Source: Anaerocolumna sp. AGMB13025
Lineage (GTDB): Bacteria > Bacillota > Clostridia > Lachnospirales > Lachnospiraceae
Length of the DNA stretch: 64,000 nucleotides
Direction of reading: 5' to 3'
Assembly (NCBI RefSeq): GCF_029689925.1
Contig: NZ_CP121445.1
Span: 597,001 to 661,000 of the forward strand
Positions 52,981 through 59,812 of this stretch are shown piece after piece. Every line of letters begins with the position of its first letter. The first letter of the stretch is position 1. The position numbers and the translations under genes were made by a program. Under the pieces are notes generated by a model. It saw only the letters and a list, made by a program, of their open reading frames with translations, made no database searches and had not been told where the DNA came from.

Positions 52981-53189
52981 GTAAACTCCCATCTGTGCGC
53001 CCAGGCGCACGTTAAAATCAGGATGCTGAAAAAGGATTTTTTCAGCGTAACTCCCATCTGTGCGCCCAGGCGCACGTTAAAATCAGGATGCTGAAAAAGG
53101 ATTTTTCAGCGTAACTCCCATCTGTGCGCCCAGGCGCACGTTAAAATCAGGATGCTGAAAAAGGATTTTTCAGCGTAACTCCCATCTGC
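52981..53189 (-). repeat. Triplicated structured leader, family 2 (yaiI copy)
   Basis: Three units of 64-66 bp (52981-53046, 53047-53110, 53111-53174) plus 15 bp of a fourth. On the minus strand each unit reads: P1 GCTGAA../..TTCAGC, linker ATCCTGATT, P2 GTGCGC/GCGCAC, then AGATGGGAGTT. The last unit places GGGAGTTTACT before the yaiI ATG, so the repeat supplies the ribosome site. It is the same architecture as the asd leader, with a C-G to T-A switch in P1. 53190-53319 shows nothing further. Confidence 0.85.
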
Positions 53190-53319
53190 AATTACAAATA
53201 TTATTTGTTATATCAGATAAATTAAAGTTATTGTTATTTAATACTTTCTTCATTATACCAGACTTAGGGGGTTATTATGACTATTTTTATTAAAAAGTTA
53301 CGGAGGGAAAGAGCTGTAA

Positions 53320-53874
53320 TCAGATAAGATCAACGATAACCGGTTCATGACAGACTGCGGGCAGGAATTTATTAAGTAAATCCTCAACTTTGATTTTAAG
53401 GCTTGATGTGTTGATACAGGGATGGCAGCCGATGTATTCCTGATTTAGAACTTCACGGTCTATTAATAACTGCACCCGGTTGTTGCCGTCATTCATTAAA
53501 CCTAGTACACTTACTGAGCCAGGAGTGATATCAAGGAATTCCTCCATATATTCATGACTGGCAAAAGAAAGTCTGGCAGATTGGATCTGTCTGCTCAAAT
53601 CAGCAGTTTTGAATTTTTTATTCCCTGGTATCATTAGTAAATAAAACCGGGTTTTCTGGGCATTGCATAAAAACAGGTTTTTGCAGATTTCAATTTCTAA
53701 AATTTTTTCAACTTCCAGGCAGGATTCAATCGTAGCAGTAACTCCATGGTCGATGCGGATAAAGGGAATAGTAAGGTGCTCCAGTAAATCATAAACCTTG
53801 ATCTCTTTCCTGAGCCTTCCGTCAGAATTTGGTCTTTTCGTATATAGAGTTGGATCGATATATAAGTCAGGCAT
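53320..53874 (-). CDS. PrdX-like prolyl-tRNA editing (YbaK/ProXp) protein
   Basis: 184-residue free-standing editing-domain protein that likely hydrolyses mischarged Ala- or Cys-tRNA(Pro). The YbaK/EbsC-type fold is supported by LLEHLTIPFIRIDHGVTATIE, KNLFLCNAQKTRFYLLMIPG, SFASHEYMEEFLDITPGSVSVLGLMND and the terminal YIGCHPCINTSSLKI. The ATG at 53874 has AAAGGAGG 5 bp upstream. Specificity among the INS-like editing families is not resolved. Confidence 0.85.
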   Translation of the reverse strand: MPDLYIDPTLYTKRPNSDGRLRKEIKVYDLLEHLTIPFIRIDHGVTATIESCLEVEKILEIEICKNLFLCNAQKTRFYLLMIPGNKKFKTADLSRQIQSARLSFASHEYMEEFLDITPGSVSVLGLMNDGNNRVQLLIDREVLNQEYIGCHPCINTSSLKIKVEDLLNKFLPAVCHEPVIVDLI

Positions 53875-54342
53875 ATGAACCTCCTTTGTATTGAAAGCGG
53901 TAAAAAAAAAATTATAATCTAACATCAGCCGATTGTATGTCTTTGTAATTGATTATAAGGAGCAGATTATAAGGAACAGATCATAAAATCAGATTATGAA
54001 ACTATTGTTCTTTAATAGCCGGCTCCATAACTATATTCTCAAAAGGACCCCCATGGGGTTAATAGGTTCGAATACACAATAACTATTTATATAATACTTA
54101 TAATGAATTTTCCCTGCATCTTGAGTAATTAAAAAGACGGTCTGCTGATAAACACTAATTTTTCCAGAATAGTATATAGGATACGCAGCGGTAATGCAAG
54201 ATACTTAATTAAATTTCACTGTAATTATTACCACAAGAAATTTAACATAGAAATCAGCCTAATTATGTATTGAAAAATATATGGAAATCATGGATAATAA
54301 AAAGATGTAAAAAAATCTGGAAATCTGGGTAGGGAGTTAGGT
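53875..54342. other. 468-bp divergent intergenic region
   Basis: Divergent region between the editing protein and an ABC exporter. It contains short repeats of GATTATAAGGAxCAGA around 53952-53982 and a CCCCATGGGG palindrome near 54050. Otherwise AT-rich with no gene. A GGTTCGAAT stretch resembles a tRNA T-arm but no cloverleaf surrounds it. Confidence 0.4.
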
Positions 54343-56097
54343 ATGAAAGAAAAAAATAGTATTGGTAAGTATTTAGGACGGTACAAATGGAAATATTTCC
54401 TCGGAATAATGACCTTATTTATCGTGGATTTTATGAATTTGTACATACCACAGTTCACCGGGGAAATTACGGATGGTTTAAAAAGCCAGACCATGGATAT
54501 GAAAGGTGTACTTCAGGGAATTATTAAGATTGTACTGGTAGGTATTGTTCTTACTGTGGGGAGATTCAGCTGGCGTTACTTTATCTTCGGTTCCGCCAGA
54601 TCAATTGAATATGACCTGCGAAATGACTTATTTGCCCATCTGGAGAAACTGTCCATGGGCTATTATAATAAGAATAAAACCGGAGATTTGATGGCTCACT
54701 TTACCAATGACCTGAACGCAATCCGAATGTCGGCAGGACCGGCGGTTATAACCTCCTTTGATGCCTGTATTATGACTCTTATGGTGTTAACAAAGATGAT
54801 ACTCTATGTCAATATGAAGCTAACTTTTCTGGCAGTCATCCCTTTAATTTTTATCGCAATAGGGGGAGTTTATTATGGACGATCGGCGGAAAAAAGATTT
54901 GCCGAAAAACAGAAAGCTTTCTCTGATTTAACGGATCAGGTACAGGAAAGTATCTCCGGTATCCGTGTGGTTAAGGCATTTGTACAGGAACGGCAGGAAC
55001 AAAAAGCCTTTGCAAAAGCAAACCAGGATAATAAAGATAAGAATATGCAAGTAGTAAAATTGCAGGCAGCGGTTATGCCGCTCCTTGATGTGGTAATAGG
55101 ACTCTCCAGTTTAATCACTCTTCTTTACGGAGGGTATTTAACCATTAATGGAACCATTACGTTAGGAAGGTTTGTGGCGTTTAATCAATATATCGGAATG
55201 CTGGTCTGGCCTATGATTGCGGCTGGGGATAGTGTTACCTTCTTTTCCCAGGGGGCAGCTTCGATTAAGCGGATAAAAAGTATATTTAAGCAGACACCGG
55301 AAGTTTATGATGTGGCCGGTGAAACAGATGATACAATAAAATATTTGGAGGGTGCCATTGAATTCTCTGGTCTTAACTTTAAATTTACTCAAGAAACCCC
55401 AGAGGTTCTTAAAAATATCACTTTAAAAGTAGAAAAGGGCAGCACCTTAGCAATTCTTGGACGGACCGGCAGCGGGAAAACCGCTCTGGCAAATCTTTTG
55501 CTGCGCCTGTATAATGTAAATCCCGGAATGATTGCGATAGACGGACAGGATATCCGTAAGGTTCCTCTTAAAGTTTTAAGAGAAAATATTGCTTATGTTC
55601 CACAGGATAATTTTCTCTTTTCAGATACACTAAAGAATAATATTGCGTTTGGAGCGGAAGATAACGATATCAATCTGGTGCAAAAAGCGGCAGAAGAAGC
55701 CTGTATCCATGATAATATCATGGAGTTCCCTGCCGGTTATGATACCCTGGTAGGGGAAAGAGGCGTGACAATATCCGGCGGACAAAAACAAAGAAGTTCC
55801 ATTGCCAGAGCATTAATGAAAGACGCTCCGATCCTGATTTTAGATGATTCCCTGTCAGCGGTGGATACAAACACCGAAGAAGAGATTCTTAAAAGGCTGA
55901 AAACCAACAGGGAAGGGAAAACTACCATTATCATAGCCCACCGTATCTCTACAATCCAGAATGCAGATCAAATTCTGGTTTTAGAAGAAGGCAGTATGGC
56001 GGAATACGGAACCCATGAGGAGTTATTGCACAGGCAGGGAATTTATGCAAAAATGTATGAAAAACAGCAGTTGGAAAAACAGCTGGAAGCAGTATAG
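54343..56097 (+). CDS. ABC exporter half-transporter, subunit A (degenerate catalytic site)
   Basis: 584-residue fusion of a six-helix ABC transmembrane domain (about 1-300) and an ATPase domain. Walker A is LGRTGSGKTALANLLLR, the signature is ISGGQKQRSSIARALM, and Walker B is ILILDDSLSAVD. Asp replaces the catalytic Glu after Walker B, so this subunit contributes a non-canonical ATP site, as in heterodimeric exporters such as BmrC/BmrD or YfiB/YfiC. GGGAG precedes the ATG. Partner is the next gene. Substrate unknown; drug or peptide export is usual. Confidence 0.9.
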   Translation: MKEKNSIGKYLGRYKWKYFLGIMTLFIVDFMNLYIPQFTGEITDGLKSQTMDMKGVLQGIIKIVLVGIVLTVGRFSWRYFIFGSARSIEYDLRNDLFAHLEKLSMGYYNKNKTGDLMAHFTNDLNAIRMSAGPAVITSFDACIMTLMVLTKMILYVNMKLTFLAVIPLIFIAIGGVYYGRSAEKRFAEKQKAFSDLTDQVQESISGIRVVKAFVQERQEQKAFAKANQDNKDKNMQVVKLQAAVMPLLDVVIGLSSLITLLYGGYLTINGTITLGRFVAFNQYIGMLVWPMIAAGDSVTFFSQGAASIKRIKSIFKQTPEVYDVAGETDDTIKYLEGAIEFSGLNFKFTQETPEVLKNITLKVEKGSTLAILGRTGSGKTALANLLLRLYNVNPGMIAIDGQDIRKVPLKVLRENIAYVPQDNFLFSDTLKNNIAFGAEDNDINLVQKAAEEACIHDNIMEFPAGYDTLVGERGVTISGGQKQRSSIARALMKDAPILILDDSLSAVDTNTEEEILKRLKTNREGKTTIIIAHRISTIQNADQILVLEEGSMAEYGTHEELLHRQGIYAKMYEKQQLEKQLEAV

Positions 56098-56157
56098 ACA
56101 GCAGTGGGCAGTGTTATGATGCAGGAAGAAGCTGCAGTAAGACAGGAAGGCTTAATG

Positions 56158-56234
56158 GTTGAAAGAAATAATATAGAAAGGATGCCATACAAAGCTTCTT
56201 TCAACCTATCATATGGCATGCAATGGAAATAATA
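56158..56234 (+). promoter_or_regulatory. Structured repeat leader, family 1, copy D (ABC subunit B)
   Basis: Minimal member inside an operon gap. P1 GTTGAAAGAA (56158-56167) pairs with TTCTTTCAAC (56196-56205). P2 TGCCATA (56183-56189) pairs with TATGGCA (56212-56218). P2 carries a C-to-T change matched by G-to-A on the other arm, relative to copies B and C. P3 is absent. GCAATGGAAATAATAATG leads into the start codon at 56235. Confidence 0.78.
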
Positions 56235-57995
56235 ATGGAAGATAATAAGGAATGGAATGAGTACCAATCCAGAAAGGGCAGTGTCCTAAAAAGGCTGATG
56301 GCATATGTAAAACCCTACTGGCATTGGATGGGTTTTTCCTTTCTATTAGTGTTGTGCATTACCGGCTTCGAGCTCTACCGCCCTATTCTGGTAGGAAGAG
56401 CCATTGATGAATTTGTAGGTTCCGGTGACTTTAACCGGGTAAAAAAGATTGCTCTTACTTATCTGGTGGTGTTAATCGGAAGTTTTATCTGTAATGCTTT
56501 GCAGACCTGGATCTTACAGCTTACGGGACAGAGCATAATTTATAATATCAGACAGGAAGTGTTTGAACATGTACATAAATTATCCCTCCGGTTTTTTGAT
56601 ATTACACCGGTTGGACGGATTGTAACCAGAATAACCAATGATGTGGAAGCTTTAAACGAAATGTACGCCAATATTTTGGTCAAATTATTTAAGAATTCCA
56701 TTAAGATCATCGGTCTGGCGGCGGTCATGTTAACCATAGATTTTAAACTGTCTTTATATGCTTTTCTCATGCTGCCTTTCATCATTGGTCTGACCGTATT
56801 ATTTAAGTTCATATCAAGAAAGACTTACCGGGTGGTAAGGACTAGGATAACTGCAATCAACACCTATTTATCCGAGCATATCTCCGGGATGAAATTAATT
56901 CAGATCTTTGCCAGAGAAAAAGAAAAATATGAAGAATTCCGACAGAAAAACACGGAGCTATTTAAGGCCAATTTCAAGGAAATGATGGTATTTGCCATAT
57001 TTAGACCGTTAATCTATATCCTCTCCATAATATCCTTAGTTACTATTATTGGAGTAGGTGGCGATGCGGTGTTAAAAGGTGCTATCTCCATTGGTACCTT
57101 ATATATTTTTATCCAGTATATCGGCTCCTTCTTTGAACCAATCCAGGAACTGGCTGAGCAACTGGGGACACTTCAATCAGCAATGGCTTCCGCAGAAAAA
57201 ATATTTACTATTCTGGATGAAGAGCCCCTGATTGTCAATGCAGACAAGCCAAAGAATTTACCCGGAGTTAAGGGCTGTATTAAGTTCGATCATGTCTGGT
57301 TTGCATATGAAGGGGAGAACTGGATCCTTAAGGATGTAAGCTTTGTAATCGAGTCCGGTCAGCGGGCTGCCTTTGTGGGAGCTACCGGTGCAGGCAAGTC
57401 CTCCATTTTAAACCTTATCGGAAGATATTATGATATCCAGCGGGGAAGAATAACCATAGACGGGGTGGATATCAGGGAATTAAGCACGGATCAGCTAAGA
57501 GGTGCTATCGGGCAGGTACAGCAGGAGGTATTTATTTTTACTGGTGATATTAAGAGTAATATACGTCTAAAAAACGATGAGATAACGGATGAGAAAGTAA
57601 AACAGGCAGCAGCTTATGTCAACGCGGCAGGTTTTATTGAGAATTTAAATCATACCTATGAAGAAGCCGTAACGGAACGGGGAGCTACTTTATCCGCAGG
57701 ACAGAGGCAGTTATTATCCTTTGCCAGAACCCTGGCGTATGATCCGGCTATCCTGGTTATGGACGAAGCAACTGCCAATATTGATACGGAAACCGAACAG
57801 ATCATACAGGATGCGCTGGAAAAGTTAATGACTGGGAGGACTACCATTATGGTTGCTCACAGGCTTTCAACCATACAGCACGCAGATAAAATTCTGGTTA
57901 TGCATAAAGGGGAAGTACGGGAAACAGGAACTCATCAGGAATTATTAAACTTTGGGGGTATTTATAAGAAGTTATATGAACTCCAGCTGCAATAG
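56235..57995 (+). CDS. ABC exporter half-transporter, subunit B
   Basis: 586-residue partner with a six-helix transmembrane domain and an ATPase. Walker A is VGATGAGKSSILNLIGR, the signature is LSAGQRQLLSFARTLA (Ala in place of the first Gly), and Walker B is ILVMDEATANIDTETE with the canonical Glu. Together with subunit A it would give one active and one degenerate ATP site. I take the ATG at 56235 by alignment with the leader family, although an in-frame ATG at 56223 lies inside it. Confidence 0.9.
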   Translation: MEDNKEWNEYQSRKGSVLKRLMAYVKPYWHWMGFSFLLVLCITGFELYRPILVGRAIDEFVGSGDFNRVKKIALTYLVVLIGSFICNALQTWILQLTGQSIIYNIRQEVFEHVHKLSLRFFDITPVGRIVTRITNDVEALNEMYANILVKLFKNSIKIIGLAAVMLTIDFKLSLYAFLMLPFIIGLTVLFKFISRKTYRVVRTRITAINTYLSEHISGMKLIQIFAREKEKYEEFRQKNTELFKANFKEMMVFAIFRPLIYILSIISLVTIIGVGGDAVLKGAISIGTLYIFIQYIGSFFEPIQELAEQLGTLQSAMASAEKIFTILDEEPLIVNADKPKNLPGVKGCIKFDHVWFAYEGENWILKDVSFVIESGQRAAFVGATGAGKSSILNLIGRYYDIQRGRITIDGVDIRELSTDQLRGAIGQVQQEVFIFTGDIKSNIRLKNDEITDEKVKQAAAYVNAAGFIENLNHTYEEAVTERGATLSAGQRQLLSFARTLAYDPAILVMDEATANIDTETEQIIQDALEKLMTGRTTIMVAHRLSTIQHADKILVMHKGEVRETGTHQELLNFGGIYKKLYELQLQ

Positions 57996-58035
57996 ATTGA
58001 GATAAGAGGGAAGCGTTGCCAGAGTACAATATTGA

Positions 58036-58064
58036 TTGACAAATAAGCCCAGCTATATTATAAT
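58036..58064 (+). promoter_or_regulatory. Sigma-A promoter for the first NiCo riboswitch / CDF gene
   Basis: Consensus-quality TTGACA (58036-58041), 17-bp spacer, TATAAT (58059-58064). Transcription would begin about 10-15 bp before the riboswitch. Confidence 0.85.
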
Positions 58065-58079
58065 TCAAGAAATATCACT

Positions 58080-58195
58080 TTGCACTGCATATAAGCTACA
58101 GTACAAACTGAGCAGGCGATGAATCGTACCGATTCATAGGGCTGGGCTGAATTTTTCGGCAACAGATGAATACGATGCATCTGTGGGACAGTAGT
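58080..58195 (+). promoter_or_regulatory. NiCo (czcD-type) riboswitch 1
   Basis: Matches the NiCo riboswitch consensus as I recall it: ACAGTACAAACTGAGCAGGC, then GGGCTGGGCTG, CGGCAACAGATG and CATCTGTGGGACAGTAG. P1 (CTAC 58096-58099 with GTAG 58191-58194) closes a four-helix junction. The ligand is Ni2+/Co2+ in the original work; Fe2+ has been proposed as the physiological ligand. Its 3' helix overlaps a terminator, so metal binding should permit transcription of the downstream exporter. Confidence 0.88.
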
Positions 58196-58217
58196 ATGTT
58201 CCATAGGTGTTTTTTTT
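58178..58217 (+). terminator. Riboswitch-controlled terminator 1
   Basis: CATCTGTGGGACA (58178-58190) pairs throughout, with G-U pairs, with TGTTCCATAGGTG (58197-58209), followed by TTTTTTTT. The 5' arm is the last helix of the aptamer, so the two structures are mutually exclusive. Confidence 0.85.
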
Positions 58218-58330
58218 ATCGTATAGGAACGTTCGTCCTATTCGAATATGGATGTGTATTCGTGGAGAGGATATGGATTGTCCGCATTCTTTTTCAGTTT
58301 ATTGAAAATAATAACCCCAGGAGGAGTTAT

Positions 58331-59506
58331 ATGACTCAATTATTAGTAAAATTATTTGTAAAAAATTACAATGAAACAGATAAATCCAGAGTCCGGACTG
58401 CCTATGGAGTACTCTCAAGCATTGTCGGTATTATCTGCAATACTGTGTTATTCGGCGTAAAAATTACGATTGGTCTGGTAATTAACAGTATATCCGTTAT
58501 GGCAGATGCTTTTAACAACTTATCAGACGCAGCGTCCTCTATCATCGGTCTGGTAGGAGTTAAACTGGCAGAACGCCCGGCGGATAAGGAACATCCCTTC
58601 GGTCACGGAAGATTTGAGTATATTGCTGCCTTTGCAGTATCCTTTTTAATCTTACAGGTGGGCATCTCCTGTTTTAAAAGTTCCTTTACCAAAATACTAC
58701 ATCCGTCAGCCGCTGGCTTTAACTGGGTATTAATCGGAATTCTGGTGTTATCCGTATTCTTAAAGCTATGGCTTTCGGTCTTTAACCGGAAACTGGGCAG
58801 ACGAATTAACTCCAATGTAATGAAAGCTACGGCAACGGATGCACTTGGAGATGTGATGATAACCACGACAACTATTGCTTCTATCATCATCGGGAAATTA
58901 ACCGGACTAAAAGTAGACGGCTGGATGGGAGCGGTTGTATCGGTCTTTGTATTACTGGCAGGCATTAATATTGCAAAAGAGACTTTAGAACCTCTTCTTG
59001 GAGAAGCCGTGGACAGAGAGGTTTATGAAACCATAACAAAAAAGGTGGAGAGTTATGAAGGAATTGTTGGAAGCCATGACCTGATTGTACACAACTATGG
59101 ACCCTCCCATACCATGGCAACCATCCATGCGGAAGTTCCCAACAATGTCAATCTGGAGGTCGCTCATGAAACCATAGACCGGATTGAACGGGATGTCTTG
59201 CGGGAAATGGGAATATTTCTAGTAATCCATATGGATCCCATTGAAATTAATGATCAGAAGGTGGTTGAAAAGAAAAAGGAAGTGATTATGACAATTAAAG
59301 AGCTGGAACCCAAAGCCACCATTCATGATTTTCGTATGATAAACGGGGAGGAACATATTAATCTGATTTTTGACTTGGTAGTACCCTTTTCTTATAAGGA
59401 ACACCAGGAGGAGGAACTGCTGTTACAGATTGAAAAGGCTCTTAAAACATTAGATGATAGATATCAGGTTGTAATAACCATTGAAAATAGTTATATAGCT
59501 GAGTAA
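58331..59506 (+). CDS. Cation diffusion facilitator (divalent metal exporter)
   Basis: 391-residue CDF exporter with six transmembrane helices and a C-terminal cytoplasmic metal-binding domain. The transport site combines Asn62/Asp66 (NNLSD, helix 2) with Asp170/Asp174 (DALGD, helix 5), plus HPFGHGRFEY after helix 2. An N-D-D-D site is the pattern associated with Mn(Fe)-type CDFs rather than the Zn-type D/H-D-H-D. Start at 58331 with AGGAGG. The apparent longer frame from 58166 begins inside the riboswitch and is false. Regulated by the NiCo riboswitch upstream. Confidence 0.9.
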   Translation: MTQLLVKLFVKNYNETDKSRVRTAYGVLSSIVGIICNTVLFGVKITIGLVINSISVMADAFNNLSDAASSIIGLVGVKLAERPADKEHPFGHGRFEYIAAFAVSFLILQVGISCFKSSFTKILHPSAAGFNWVLIGILVLSVFLKLWLSVFNRKLGRRINSNVMKATATDALGDVMITTTTIASIIIGKLTGLKVDGWMGAVVSVFVLLAGINIAKETLEPLLGEAVDREVYETITKKVESYEGIVGSHDLIVHNYGPSHTMATIHAEVPNNVNLEVAHETIDRIERDVLREMGIFLVIHMDPIEINDQKVVEKKKEVIMTIKELEPKATIHDFRMINGEEHINLIFDLVVPFSYKEHQEEELLLQIEKALKTLDDRYQVVITIENSYIAE

Positions 59507-59553
59507 CCAAACATACAGCTTATGAATATAGTGATAGTATATTATTCATTCTC

Positions 59554-59671
59554 TTTGCACTGCAAAAACGCAAGTAAACGCGTATATCTACAGTACAAAC
59601 TGATCAGGCCGTATTTTTTTTGGAGCCGGGCTGTTATACAGCAGCGGGTTTTAACACCTGCGGGACAGTAG
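59554..59671 (+). promoter_or_regulatory. NiCo (czcD-type) riboswitch 2
   Basis: Second aptamer, same core: TTTGCACTGC, CTACAGTACAAACTGATCAGG, AGCCGGGCTG, ACACCTGCGGGACAGTAG. The P1 arms are CTAC (59588-59591) and GTAG (59668-59671). GATCAGG replaces GAGCAGG of copy 1. It controls the P-type ATPase. Peripheral helices differ from copy 1 in sequence but keep pairing, so this is an old duplication rather than a recent one. Confidence 0.86.
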
Positions 59672-59701
59672 TTTACTACATGTGTCCCGCAGGTGTTTTT
59701 T
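59654..59701 (+). terminator. Riboswitch-controlled terminator 2
   Basis: CACCTGCGGGACA (59655-59667) and TGTCCCGCAGGTG (59683-59695) form a perfect 13-bp stem followed by TTTTTT. The 5' arm contains the conserved GGGACA of the aptamer. Confidence 0.9.
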
Positions 59702-59812
59702 GTTGTTTGCCAGATATCTTCTAAATGGATATAGGGTATGAGCAAAAAGCTTTGGTGTGACACAGAGTAAGTGACCTTTGCCGGAAAAGAGAGCTATATT
59801 GGAGGGCTTTTT

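Noticed and set aside
52524..53075. 183-residue version of the YaiI protein
   Set aside because: The extra N terminus is translation of the tandem repeat; the family starts at MKILVDADACP (52979) with GGGAG at correct spacing.
52981..53174. GTGCGCC..AGAT.GGGAGTT in the yaiI repeat recalls the 5' end of group II introns
   Set aside because: Only about 20 bases are similar, no domain V/VI or reverse transcriptase is present, and the unit is a short tandem hairpin serving as a ribosome-site leader.
54050..54110. GGTTCGAAT resembling a tRNA T-arm near 54065
   Set aside because: No acceptor, D or anticodon stem can be built around it; the flanks do not pair as a cloverleaf.
58166..58330. Longer N terminus for the CDF protein starting at 58166
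   Set aside because: That start lies inside the riboswitch aptamer and the frame crosses the terminator; 58331 has an AGGAGG site and the family N terminus.
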